From contig CM044967.1 in NCBI GenBank assembly GCA_024516035.1, forward strand, positions 19,876,810 through 19,940,809: DNA of 64,000 nucleotides, read 5' to 3'. Below the pieces are notes generated by a model that was given only the letters and a program-made list of their open reading frames with translations, was not told where the DNA came from and searched no databases. The translations under genes were made by a program, and so were the position numbers. Below, piece after piece: positions 20,032 to 35,000 of this stretch (position 1 is the first letter of the stretch; every line of letters starts with the position of its first letter). The DNA is from Bactericera cockerelli. Its lineage: Eukaryota; Arthropoda; Insecta; Hemiptera; Triozidae.

Positions 20032-23000
20032 GTAAGTATTCATCAAACATTACTTTGCAATTAAAATCCATTGAGAACTAATTATGAAGGTGTGTTAATC
20101 AATTCACATTAAATATGTTGATAAAGACTGAGAGTAAAGGGACTCATTAATCTCATTCTTACAGGATAAACAGTATTGTATCATATAAAGCTAATCAACT
20201 GGTTTGTTTATCAATGTCTCATATTGCAGGAAGTAAATTTGTAATGATAGGCAATGTTGTATTTGAAGTATTTGACATCTTAATATATAAATGTCAAAGT
20301 GACTGACTGACTGATCATCACTGTTTCTCCAAACTGGTAAGTCCTAGGAAGCTGAAATTTGGTAGGTAGCTTTGTCTTATAGTCTAGATGTGCAATAAGA
20401 CGGGATTTTTCGAAATTCCCACTACAACACCTGCCGCTAGTCAATAATATAAGAAGATGAACAAAAGTACAAACAGTAACAGAACAAGAGTACAAAAACA
20501 ATAAAAATGGTTGGAAGTTGACCATTGACTAAATAAAGCTATAGATTAGTCTGACAGTTCATTTGATAAACACACCCTGAGTGTACAAATTTAACTGTCA
20601 AGTCATTATAAAAATATCGTAAGAATCTCATAACAAAACTCAAGAATGTCTGAGAAAAAAACACTTCAAAAACACTAAATTGTTGAACACAATGAACAGA
20701 ATTTTAATAACAATAAAGGAAATAGCCCTTCAAAGTTCTTAAAGTTATCAATTTTTTGTAAATCCCAAGAGTGATGGCAATTCTTTCAGCCAGTCCTCAA
20801 CAGACATAAACGTAATCTGTAGTATGTAAGTAAGGAGATATTATTATTATTATTTAAAATTTGTTTATTGGTAATTGTCCTAGTCCAACAGGTGGGACCA
20901 TGAGACAAGACCTACCTGCCTGTTGAAAATAAAATAAAACACAAATTACACTTTCTTGAGTTTACAAATAAACATTCTTTTCCTAGTATATTTTCTCTTT
21001 CATTCCTTATTATGTATGGCTGACTGCAATCAGCAATTCAGTTCTCATAATCTGGAATTCGGTGCTTTGAGTCCAAGGATTGTCAAACATTTAGTCAGGC
21101 AAGTTCAAGTCATTTTGACATCAAAATTATCACTCATACAAATATGGTAACTTTTTTCTTCAGAAAATAAAATATTTTTTATTATTCAACAGATGAACGA
21201 GAAGACGTACAGAAAAAGACTTTCACAAAATGGACCAACTCACAGTTGGCAAAGGTAACTTTAAAATATTAATCTATTCCATTTGAATAAGACATAATAT
21301 ATATAATTATGTTTCCTTGTGTTCTTATATCACAATTTTAATGGATACTTAGGTCAGAATTATAGGACTCTTCTCTATCAATATCATATTTGCCTATATT
21401 CTGCTACTCACATTATAGCAGCTACCTACTTAATTTTACTCTTGAAGTATGAGTGAACAATGTACCATCCAAAGAAACTAGATTAAAAAATTCTGACTGC
21501 TAGAATTCAAATAATAAATTGGCTTTTTGTGGTACCAGTTTAATCTGAACATGGCAAAACTCTGTTAATTTGTTAGAAAAAAACAAAAATCTGTAGTTTT
21601 TATTTTTGGAATTACAATAATGTAATGAATGTGTATGTGATTGAATATTTCCAGGATCCTCATGCAGGTCAAATAGACAATCTATTTACAGACTTTCAAG
21701 ATGGAAACAAACTGCTGTCCCTCTTGGAAATTCTCACTGGACAGAAATTCAATCGCGAAAGAGGAAACATGAGAGTTCATCACATAAATAATGTAAACAG
21801 AGCATTAAGAATACTAGAAAATAGCAATGTGAGTACTTCTAAAAGTTATGGTCAAGTAAAAATCATCTGTCCCGGTAGCTCAGTGGTCAAGGTGTCTGAC
21901 TGGTAATTGAGAGTTTGTGCGTTCAACACCTGAATGGGAGATAAACCTTCCTTTTGGGATTTTGACCATATAATAACACGTCTTGGGCTGGTTACTGCTG
22001 GAATAATGAGACTCATGAGTCCTAATGAGGCAGTATAAATAGGCAATATTATTAGATGTAAGATATGGAAGGCATATTGTTGTTCTATTGGTGTAAGCTA
22101 TTGCTTACACACACTATTCTTGGATTTTCCTGTACAACAGTATTTTTATTCCCAAGAGACAAAAATAACATACTTCTGATTTTAGCTAATCATAATCATT
22201 AATAAAATTAAAAAAATAGTGAAACATATCCCCAAGATAATGTTAAAACAATTTTTAACACATGACCCATGTGTGAGTGCTGTTTCAAAAGAGAAAAAAT
22301 AAAATTTAATGCATTGTTTGAGATCCACACTTAAATATTAGATAGATTACCGAACTAGCACTCAACCACTCAATATTTTATTCAGGTACCCATGATTTCA
22401 TTTTTAGGTACCCATGACATCAACAATAAAGGCTACAAAACACTATTTAAATTTAATGGTAATTGTATATCATATACCATAGTAATTAATGACCATGTTT
22501 ACTTTTACCGTTTATTCCAGGTGAAACTTGTCAATATTAGTAGCAACGACATTGTCGATGGTAACTGCAAGTTGATCCTAGGGCTTGTATGGAGTATTAT
22601 TCTACATTGGCAGGTAAGTCAGGTAGTAGGATCTGTCTGATTCTTTCTTAACAGTGATCTGACTAGAGTGTAAAGAGTTGAACTCTTGAGGTCGATAAGA
22701 CCAATCCCAAACTATTGGCTTGCAAGAGCAGTTGGATATAATATGAATTAATATTGTATGAACATAAGACTCCAAATTAAAGTATTTGAATGACCAAGTA
22801 CCTATGTACTTAGAAAATATTTTTTTTATTTTTTATTAACATTCCATTTAAATTTCAAAAAGGCAAAAATATATCCTTAGAGCTAGTTGAGCCACAAATA
22901 AAATTCCTTATGTCAACAAAAAGGGTCATTCATTATGCCAAATTCTATCCTTAGAGATTTACAGATTGCTAGTTTCACCCATCTTTAGTTCATTCAAGTT

Positions 23001-26000
23001 AAAGGTAAACATAATATCCATAGATATTATAGAAAGGTAGTAAAAGTCAACTGTAACTAGGCATAGTCAATGTATCTGTTATAAATTTACTTTCTACGGA
23101 GTTAAACTTAAATTTCATGTTTAATTTCTTTATTAATCGATAGAAATTTACTATTCAATTAAGACATCTTTACTGTCCTGATATTTTAAACCTGTATTTG
23201 AGTATCAAGAGAATTTGTTGAGCACCTACGAGAGATTTTGATGGACAGTAAGATCTTACCTACAAAAATCATTTTCGTCGGTATTGGTCTGGAAGGTGGA
23301 GGAGTATTGCCAAAACAATACAATGCACGAGATGGCTCGCTTGAGAAAAACCATATAAATGTGAATTTTCTTGGTATTTATATGGTTTTTCTCCAGTGAA
23401 TACTCTCGCGGACAGACACCAATTAGTTTCACCCAATATCTTTGATAAACCAGCCCTTTCTAAGCAGTTTTAAAATAACAGGATTCAGATATTGTTACTT
23501 TTATTACACAATGTCTTTCTATCAATGTTGAGCATTTTGACATGGTTAGATTTATAATTTCTCGATAGCCCTGTCATACCATTATTGTGGAAACATCAAT
23601 GTTCGTTGTACAAAAAAAATCATTTTAAAGACACATTAGAGAAAAGACTTCTACTGACTTTGTCACATGTTAGCCATTAAAAAGAAAAATCCCAGCACTT
23701 AACTAGAAAACGTAAACACACAGAAACATTGAACGTGTATTTTTGTGAAAAAAAAAAAAAAAAAAAAAAAAATACTGTTACTGGGTCATGTAGGTCTTAG
23801 ATAAACCAAGAGTGTGGAAAATCTAATAAATAATTATGTTGACATCAGAGTTGTCTAAGAAATACTGACAAAAATCGTCAACCCAACCTTATTCAGTATT
23901 GATCTGAAAAAGTAAGTTGTGAGGACAACTAAAGATCCATCCATACCTATCATATTGGTGACTTATTGTTATTGAAATTTATACGGCTTTTCAGTGTAAT
24001 CTTGTGATAACTTATCAGTTCTTTTCTCATATAAGGACTAATCACGGATATCTGTTGTTTTTTATGCTAAGAGTCAATTAAGTCACATTGGGAAAAGGCC
24101 ATACAAATGTAATTATGTAGAAATTTATATGATAATTACATTTGTATGGTTTTTCCCCAGCGTGTCATCTTTCAACAGAAGAGAAATACTTATTATATTC
24201 TATTTATGTATCATAATTATCTTCTTCTACTTACATCACTTTTAGCTTACTTTTATATTTAATTAATACCAAATGAGAGGAGCCCATCTCCACAATAAGG
24301 TAGAATTATCTTATCAGGTGTTACATTATGTAAATTACTACTGTATTAAATAAAACAACTAAAAAACGCATTGTCATATCTGCAGAAATACAGGTAATTG
24401 TATTGAATATGTTAGGGATAAAGAAAAATTTAGTGGTAAATGTAGACCCAGGTGAAAGCTGGCAGGAAAATGAAAATTGGAGTATGCTCTAGAGTCGAGA
24501 CGTAGACGTAATTTTTGCCTACCTGAAAAAATGTAATCTTCACAGTCTGGTCTTCACTATCTTGAGTCTGACAGGAATCTCAATAATATTGTGAATACAA
24601 ACCTTGAACCACACCTTCCATCGAAAACATCTTTGTGTTGTATTATCCCTAATATACAATGAACCTCTTATTATCTTTTAAAAATAAATTTTATTCTTAT
24701 AAAGGTAAATAGTTATTGAATCGCAAAATAACCCAAATGAAAAAAATCTGAAACAAACATTTCTTGTAAAATTTATTTCATATTTTTTTTTAATACACAT
24801 CAAGTTGGTTAGTTATTTTTTTGTCATTGTTTCTGTCTTCAGGTACAAATTCACCTCAAAGACTTGATGGCAGGGAATAAGCAAACAACCCTAGAGAAAA
24901 CACTCCTAAATTGGTGTCGTGAAAATACCAAAGTAAGTTTCTAATGATAGTTACAAAATTTAGCTATACCACTTTTGTTACTTCAGCGTGTAAGAACTTC
25001 GCCCCGAAACCTGTAGAAGATCAGCTGCATGTTTAATTATGTCACATCAGGTTTTATTGATAATTAAAAAAAAGGAGAAGAAGAAAAAAAATAAATAGAT
25101 TTATACAACACAAAGTATTCTTCATTAATGGGTTTCGTGTTTTTCTTTATCTACGAGTATGCCACCTGACATTTTCAAGAACAACATTTTACTCTTTAGG
25201 TAATTAACTATTTTTTATCTCTCTGTCTAGAATTACAATCTGAGCATCCAGAATTTTACAACATCATGGATGGATGGACTTGCATTCAACGCCCTAATGC
25301 ACAATTTCCGGCCTGATCTTTTCGATTTTGACGACATTCGTACCCAAGATCCCCATGATCGACTTGACCATGCTTTCTCCATTGCTCTAGAAAATTTCAA
25401 TATTCAAAAGCTCCTTGATCTTGAAGGTAAGTTAACAAATGGTTAACTTTGATGCTGTTCTCGTATACAAAACAAGGGTTATCCTCACAATTCATGTAGT
25501 GTTGTTACATACGATATATTATTATAGCATACTGAACATTTGTTCATTATTTTATCCTTAAAATTATTGGTGTGTATTTGTGAATATTATATTTTATATA
25601 CATTATACTTACACAGTCAAAAATATCTACTTCCAATATAATGTATTTCAAAAGACATGGCTGATACCGTATATCAAAAGATGATTTTTTTTAACCATAT
25701 GAGTCTTGCTATCAGAATCACCGATGAACTAGATTTCTGAATCACCGATGAAAAAGTATGACTACTTATACAGGGTGTCCCACCAAAGTTGGACACCTCA
25801 AATTACTCGGCCCCTGAAAGAGTTTTTGAAAAATAAAAAAGCCTAGGGTACATGTCCTAATTATGCGGTTTCAGTCGTGAAATTTTTTTCATACAGGGTG
25901 GTTCAAAAGTCAAAATTGAGGTGTCAACTTTCGATTTTTAAATAGATCGACCTGAATTTTATTTAATAATTTTACTTCTAAATGGTGTCTGAGTATTTTT

Positions 26001-29000
26001 TTAAACAAGAATATTACATTCAGGGTGGTTTTTTTTCGACCAATTTTTTTTCTTAATCTCGAATAACTCGAATTCATTTAATTTTTTCGATAACAAGAAT
26101 AGATAATGTTTGTGTAATGAATACACGCACTTTCAATTGGCATCAAAAAAATTTCTACAGGGTGGTTCACAAGTGAAATAATGACTTGATTTTTTTTAAA
26201 CCCAAGTTTTTTAATTTTTTATTTGGGATTAATAATTCTCGACTAATTTTACACATTTTTTGTTAGTCATATCGAAAAACAAAACTTAAGTGTTGTACAG
26301 GGTGAGACATAATTTTTTTGCAACACCCTGTATATGGGCAGTCAAAGAGACGTAAAATTAAATAGAAAAACTAAATATGCAAGAAAAACTTCGATTTTTA
26401 ACGATATAAAAAAGTTATGGTGTTTTGACAAATATTGTCACATGGACCACCCTGTAGATATTTTCTTAAACCATCATATGGGTAGTCGAAATTGTCTAAA
26501 ATTCAACGAGGAGTCCAAATCTGAATAAAAAAAATGAATTCAAAAAGCCATTTTCAATTTTGTGTCTACACCTACCTACTTTTTATTTCAAGTTTTAAAA
26601 TCATTCAGTGTGGACACCAAATTGAAAATGACTTCAAAATTCGTGTTTTTTACTTATTTTTTCCCCACGATTCGAAGTCTTCGTTGAATTTTATACGTTG
26701 AAGACAATTTCGACTACCCATATGATGGTTTAAGATAATATCTACAGGGTGGTCCATGCGACAATATTAGTTAAAACACCATAACTTTTTAATATCATTA
26801 AAAATCGAAGTTTTTCTTGCACATTTAGTCTTTCTATTTAATTTTACGTCTCTTTGATTGCTCATATACAGGGTGTTGCGAAAAAATTAAGTCTCACCCT
26901 GTACAACACTTTAGTTTTGTTTTTCGATATGACTAACAAAAAATGTGTAAAATTAGTTGAGAATTATTAATCCCAAATAAAAAATTAAAAAAAACTTGGT
27001 TTTAAAGAAAAATCAAGTCATTATTTCACTTGTGAACCACCCTGTATAAATTTTTTTGATGCCAATTGAAAGTGCGTGTATTCATTACACAAACATTATC
27101 TATTCTTGTTATCGAAAAAATTAAACGAATTCGAGTTATTCGAGATTAAGAAAAAAATTGGTCGAAAAAAAAACACCCTGTATGTAATATTTTTGTTTAA
27201 AAAAGTACTTAGACACCATTTAGAAGTAAAATTATCAAATAAAATTCAAGTCGATCCATTTAAAAATCGAAAGTTGACACCTCAATTTTTGACTTTTGAA
27301 CCACCTTGTATGAAAAAAATTTCATGACTGAAACCGCATAATTAGGACATGTACCCTAGGATTTTTTATTTTTCAGAAACTCTTTCAGGGGCCGAGTAAT
27401 TTGAGGTGTCCAACTTTGGTGGGACACCCTGTATATTTTTTTAAAGTAGTCATTTTGAAAATCTAAGGGAAAAAATAGAACAATTAGAGGAACGCGAGCT
27501 GTTTTTTTTCCTTCAACAGCTTATTTTGTACCAGAAGTCTGTTCTTCTGTGTGCTGATTTTAAATTATTAAATAAGGAAAATAAGTGTATTCATTACACA
27601 AACATTATCTATTCTTGTTATCGAAAAAAATTAAACGAATTCGAGTTATTCGAGATTAAGAAAAAAATTGGTCGAAAAAAAAACCACCCTGTATGTAATA
27701 TTTTTGTTTAAAAAAGTACTTAGACACCATTTAGAAGTAAAATTATCAAATAAAATTCAAGTCGATCCATTTAAAAATCGAAAGTTGACACCTCAATTTT
27801 TGACTTTTGAACCACCTTGTATGAAAAAAATTTCATGACTGAAACCGCATAATTAGGACATGTACCCTAGGATTTTTTATTTTTCAGAAACTCTTTCAGG
27901 GGCCGAGTAATTTGAGGTGTCCAACTTTGGTGGGACACCCTGTATATTTTTTTAAAGTAGTCATTTTGAAAATCTAAGGGAAAAAATAGAACAATTAGAG
28001 GAACGCGAGCTGTTTTTTTCCTTCAACAGCTTATTTTGTACCAGAAGTCTGTTCTTCTGTGTGCTGATTTTATATTATTAAATAAGGAAACTTTTTTTCT
28101 CACCAAAACAATTTTATTAGGTTGATTTTCGGGCAATATAAATAAGGCGATATTATTATTTTAATTTAACTTAAATCAATAATGATTTTCTTTTAATTAT
28201 TAAAAATAAATGACTTAAAGAAAAGTGACAAATTGAAGTTTAAGAAACATAGTTAAATTTTATTGCATAAAATAAAACATAAAAAGATAAGAAAATTTGA
28301 TGGAAATGGCTCACAAAAAGGGTGCAGGTAATTATTGTCACCACTCTACTCTGTAAGCTACACTACACACATCCAATCTGTAAACCATTAAGAGTCCGAA
28401 CAATTATCATAATGTTGTATAAAATACTCTCTCTATTTTAGACGTTCACACGTTGTTTCCTGACAAGAAATCAATCATGACGTATGTAATGTGCTTGTTT
28501 CAATCTCTACCTCATTCTGCACCTCCAGCCATTGTGTCACCAAACCTATCAGACTACTCCCGACGCAGCTCTACAATATCGCATCCTCCTGTAAGTAGAC
28601 TTCTTCAGATCAATTATATTTTCCTTAACCAAATTTCCTCCAAGGTTTCAGGTTTATGAGTTGTCACCAATGCCAGAGAAACGCAGGAAGTAGAAAAAAA
28701 TAACCTAAAATCTGATCAAATTTTCAGAAAATGTAGAAAGACGAAAGGGGGTGTCTAGAAGGGGGTTCATAAACATTAAATTTCAACCATCTCTCTTTTG
28801 TAGTCCTAAAATAATAAAGATGAAATCTTTGTCCACTTAATTATTATTTCATGAGACTTCTTTTTGTAGCTCAAAAGGATTTTGTTTGTAGCTCAATGAA
28901 AATGTTCTTGTGTTCCAGAGTGATGATGCAGGAAAAGATTCCCGACCACTGAGTTTGGCCACTAATGTGTCTGTAGAACTTGGGGGCTATCAGGTAGCAC

Positions 29001-32000
29001 TAGAAGAGGTCCTCACAAAGTTATTGGAAGCAGAGGACAAGCTTAATCTAAAACAGGAGGTTCCTGAATCTCTTGAAGACATCAAAGTTATGTTCAGTGC
29101 TCATGAGGTAATTATTGTTATGTTGAGAAGAAAAAAAATTTACACTTCGATATCCATTGTGTACAGGGTGATGCAGAATTACCCAAAAAAGTTAATATGG
29201 AATATGTATAATGATTTATGGGTTAAATTTTTTGTTTTCCTCTATTTTTATAATGTAAGGAGCCAATGGGAAATATGTTTTGAAAAATCTGAAAACAACA
29301 GCTCATTTCCACAGACAAGAGAGAATATGTGAGATGATTAAAAAAAATATCATCTCTTCAATATTATATGATTTTTTTCCAGGTATTTTTATTAGAGCTG
29401 TCTAGTCATCAGGAAGGGGTGGGAGCCGTTCTCGAAGAAGGTGCTAGAATGTTGTCCGAAGGAGGTCTGAGTAAAGGAGAAGAGGACGAAGTAAGAATTC
29501 AAATGAGATTGCTGAATAGCAGATGGGAAACACTGAGAAAAAATGCCATGTCCAAACAGTCAGCGTGAGTATAATATATTCACTTTAAAAATTAAATGTT
29601 TTGTACTTATTATACTGGTCTATACTTATAATATTAACTACTTTAATCTGTTTTTGATTTTTCTAACTTTATTTTCATATGAATGTATGCCAACCTCCAA
29701 AAAATTGTAAAATAATAATACAAATAAATCAAAATTAAATGTTTCAGAAAGTTGTTGTAATACATGTCATGTAAAAATGATCTCCATCTTATTATGGACA
29801 CGGAATCTTTGTTTAAAATAATAATAAAAAAAACATATTAGTGAAAGACTTCATAAGATTAGGTAGTAGTTTCATTAGTTATTTTATTTTGCACACACTG
29901 CATTTCTTATCAAATGCATGTGTATTATCAGGCGAACAGTATCACCATAGTATTTCAAAAAAAAAAGGTTCTTTGACATGTAATATCCACTAAATTAATC
30001 ATTTTTCCATGTTGATTCACTATTAATTGGTTTATTTTATACGCAATAATTCCAGAAGTTGCAGAATAATTAAATGTATTTTTTTTTATTACAGATTACA
30101 CGGAGCCCTCATGTCAACGCAGCAAACACAGCTAGAGCAATTCCGTCTTTGGCTCACGGCAACTGAAGATCGTATGTCTCAACTATCACAAAACACTGGA
30201 CCAGATCTAGAGAATCTGAGGAAGCAAATGGAGGACCATCATTGCTAGCGAAAGACTTCACAGAACAACAGAAACTCATAAATTCTCTTTCAAATTTGGT
30301 TGTAGTAGTCGATGAGACCACAAATGATAGTGGTAAGTGTATGTGGTTTTTGGCGAGCTCATAGAATTTATACTGCCTTTTAAAATCATTTTTGAAAGTA
30401 AAAATATAATATGTAGTTATTTACCTCACTTTTAAAAGAGAGTACTTGTTAATTACATGTGTAATCGTGCATCATTTTATTTTAGCGTACGGCGAAATGG
30501 AAGACGAGTTAACTGCACTGGGCGAACGATGGACTCACATTTGTATGTGGGGAGACGAACGATGGAACAAGCTTCAGAGACTGTTTAAAAATATGAGTAA
30601 GGTGTCTGAGGACAGCAATCGAATCAAAGCTTGGTTGAACGAAAAAGAAAAAGTCCTAAAATCGATGGAGTCTGATCATGTGATCGACATGACGTCTGCT
30701 CCAGAGAAAATGAAACGGTTAAAGGTGAGAATTTTATTTATTTGCATGCTTCAAATAGTGAAGATTAGAAAAATGATTTCTTTTAATTCAAGGACATTGG
30801 GTGTGAAAAATGTAAAATAGATACGTCCAAAGTAAAAAAATGCAATTTACTTTGTCAATGAATGCTTTGTATAGAACTAGCCACTATTTTATTAAAAAAG
30901 AAAACCCAAAATCATCAAAAAGATATGGAAATAATTTGCATTAATGAAAATTAGCAAATTTAAAAAGTAAATAAAAAAAAACGTTCGCGTCCCAGAGAGC
31001 AGTTTTATAACTTGAATAAACAGTACAGATGAAGTGGACACTATATGGTTAAAATAAGCACTTACAACCAATTAATAATAATAAAAAAACCTATCCAGCC
31101 TAAGGTTTTTTTGTGCAAGTTCTGATTGCCTATTAAATTAAAAAAGAGAATATTCCATATTATTTCTATTCCGGCTACTCTACGGACCCTGATCCTCGAA
31201 ATTCTATTGATATTCGAATTTCAGGATATAATTTTTTCTGAGCCTTTAGATGATTTTCATGTTATTTACTCTCAACTCTCTTGGTAGGTCTCCGAAAGCA
31301 CCTCGAGGTTCATCAAAGGTCCCTGGACAACCTAAACAACACTGTTATGGCTGTTCACTCTGATTTGGACAATGAAAAATATTTGACCGCTCACATGGAG
31401 ACTATTGAAGCTCTGCAAGATAAAATCGAAGCTCTCACACAGATGACAGAAATTATTGCTCAGAGGGTTAGTAGTCTTTGCCTTCACACTGATAAGTGAT
31501 AGACAAATAATGAGCTTTTTTTTAATCATCAATTGGAAACTCAAGGAAAATTAATAGACATTTTTGCTATACCTCTGTGGACTGAAGTCTAAATTTTGCG
31601 TATTATTTTAAATGGGGAAATGTAAGTTCTGACTCGAACTTGTGATCCCGATTTTGTCTACTAATTTACTAATCTTAAGCTGATTATAAATTTTAGTGTA
31701 GTGTGCAATCTTTTCTTTGCTATTAAAAAAGGTAATTTTTACACAGTGTTTCACTGAATTATGCCCATCGCATTTGTTAATTTTAATCCCTCGAATACAT
31801 GGGCACAGGAAAAAAGATTTTTTTTTTTAATCTTTCATCAATAGTTTTGGTGTTTGTAATCAACCGTGGGTTTTTCTTAAGATTTCAACGTTTTAAAAAG
31901 CTACTACAATTGTTATTTTCAGGTATCTAGTCTAGGAGGATTGAGTTCTCATTTGAAGCATACCAACAAGAGAACAGTGAATCAGAACTATCAGAAACCA

Positions 32001-35000
32001 TTACTGAGGATGAACTACTTCCACTTTGGTAACCTACGTTTTTGTTTTGACCATTTCAAGTTCTTTTATCATTAAATTTTACAAAAAATTCTGAACTGAT
32101 TCTCTTCAAATTTGTTTTTTATATGGTAGAAATATCGTTTTTTTCCTACATTCTAGATTCTACAAAAAAAATCCTGTATCACGGCAAATTGTGGCACTAC
32201 ATTTTTTGACATTTTTTGTCCAAAATTTCGTCGAAATCCGTTCAGTAGTTTCTGAGATTTCGCGTTACAAGGAATGTATTTAACAGACCGACAGACAGAA
32301 AAAAAATTAAAGTTGCTCAGGAGTTATGAAACGTCCAGAAAAAATTAAAATCGGAGCAAAAAAGGTTTGATTTTTACAAAAACGAACTCAATACTTCCGA
32401 TTTCTAATATTTGTAATTTCTCGGAAGTTATTATCATATGGAAGCTTTTGCGGTGCGTCGAAATTATCAAAGCTGAATTCTGTCATTAATTTCGTTTCAT
32501 GTAAGAATGTATGATTTGTTTACGTCTGTTATAATATGCCTAATTTTTAATAAATCAAGACTCCTTGTCATTTACTGTCAGTGATATTTAGTATTTTATT
32601 TTTTTTTTGTAAGAATCGACCCCCAAACCTAATAGTTTTTAAAATATTCTTGCAGAGTGCTTCAAAACGCCCCCATTCAAGGAACTCTGATGACGAAGAG
32701 AGCGAACTTCTCAACACTAAGCATCAGAAAATGGTTGATGGCAGTGAGGAGCTTTTGGAATGGATTACAGCCAGTGAAAAACTGTTGAAAGAAAAGAAAG
32801 GGGAGAAAGCCGTTTATGATGAAATAAATGACGCCTTGAATTCAACCTATAGACAGTTGTATATCACCCATGTCGAAGGTAAGAAAGTATTTGTACTAAC
32901 TCCCCAGGACATTCCTATTTCCATCATGCATGATTTAATTAAATGAACATAAACATTCTGAATAATCCAAATTTCCTATTTCCATCATGCATTATTTAAT
33001 TAAATGAACATAAACATTCTGAATAATTCTATCTGAAATATTGTTAAGTTTCCTATAAATACAATTCAGACTATCTTGAAATGTTTACAGGATTGCCAAA
33101 AGTAGAAGAATCCTCCGAAATCAGTACAAGTTCTCAACTTTGGAGAAGCTGTTGATTGAATACAAGCATACGATTGAAAATCAAAAACTAAAACTTTTCG
33201 AGACGTGGATTGATGAAATTGAAGAAACTCTTCTATCAGAACAAGTTGTCACAACAGACTTAACACAAATGGAAAGTCAAAGAAATCAATTTTTTGTAAG
33301 TAGATTTAAAAATAATGCTGTCATGAAGGATACTTTTTTCTCTCCCGATTGTTATTGGTTTTGGGGGTCCTTGTTAATTATTAGCCTCTGTATTAACTTA
33401 ATGAAAATATAAAGTTTGGTGACCATCGAATACGATGATTCCACTTAATAATGTATTATTATTTATTATTAATATTTTTTGTGTCTTTCCCTGTTTTAAG
33501 CAGTATCTATTTACTTTCTAGATAAAGAATAGACTCGATAAATATTGAACATTAAAATTTTCGTCTTGTTTTAATTGGGGTTGATTTTGTCTAATAATTT
33601 TTCCCTAAGTCTTTGAATTGAAAAATAATTATTTTTTCTAGGTACTCAGTCAAGAGTTGAAAAAGAAACAAAAAGAATTTGAAAAGATCAGCGTCGACAG
33701 TCTTTATGACGTACAGTCTCTAAACCTAAATGACAAACAGAAGATTCAAGCTCAATTTGAAAACCTCAGAAAAAAATGGAAGAGTATTCTTCATCTTCTT
33801 TACAATCGACATTCCAAAATTGAGTCTTTTATTGAAAACTACAAGAGTATAGAAAATGAACTCACTGATATTGAGACTTGGTTCAGAGAAAGAGAGGAAC
33901 TCAAGAAAGAAAATGAATTGAGAATAATAAACAATGAAATTGACTCATTACAGGAATCACTGGAACAATCCAACGTAAGTATCTAAATAATGCAAATGTT
34001 TTACCTCCTATAGTTTTGGTGATAAACCATGTTGAGTTATAATGGAGAAGAAATATTGTGTAGGTAGTATTTCATCATCATCATCTTACGGCCTCCTCAA
34101 CAATACCCCGCCACTCAGTTCTGTCTTTGCTGTCCATCCTCTCACATACATTGCCCGTATATCTTTGGTGACGCAGTCCAGCCACCGCAGACGTGGTTTT
34201 CTTGGTGCATATACAAGTATTTGGGTATTGAGAATCTTTTGGTATCTGTGTGTATTTCTTGATCCGTTTTTCATTAATCGTGTCCATAAGAGTTTTCAGG
34301 GGTAAGTCCGTTGAGACTCCAAAGTTCTAAGGCAGGTTTGTTGGCTTCGTATTGCTGATTTTTTTGCGCTGTGATGTGACTGGCCTCACGAGTAACCTTC
34401 GTCTACTTTGTAAAATGGACAATTTTACCTCGATTAGACTGTCTTTATTAACCATACAAATTTCTATAGTTTGTCATATGTAAATTGCCTATATACTTTC
34501 AACATAAACGATTCATTTTATAATATCAGATTTATTCAATCTATTACAGAATTGTGCTGACACATCGAGCCATTCAAAATCTAACAGAAGCTCCGAAGAC
34601 GCAAACTTCTTAGATTTTCCTAACGAAAATGGATTTAAAGATGAGGAGCCCTGGTTGAATATGTAGATGAAGATTCAAAATCATCCGAACAAAATGCATC
34701 ACTTATACTGGATTGCAAAGATGTGAGCTCCTCAGATTTTGAAAATGAAGAAGAAACTAAAGATGAGCCGTTGTCCGAATATTTAGATGAGGAAGTGAAA
34801 TCATATAAAAAGAATGCCTCTCTTATGTTGGATCGTATGAACAAAGTACTTGTCACTGTGCGAGGAGTCAATGACATCAAGGATCCCCAAAAAAGACTTG
34901 AGGTATTATTAATTCGTAATTTTAATAAACTAAAAGCTTTTAGCTTGTGAATTTGTGAACCATTAATATATCTCCCCTCGAAAATATATTTAGAGAAGTA

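Noticed and set aside
20956..21150. 64-residue frame just upstream of CH1 as nesprin exon 1
   Set aside because: Has a signal-peptide-like hydrophobic start unsuited to a cytoplasmic actin-binding protein, and no donor in the required phase.
21852..22046. Minus-strand frame between CH1 exons
   Set aside because: Reads through the family B SINE.
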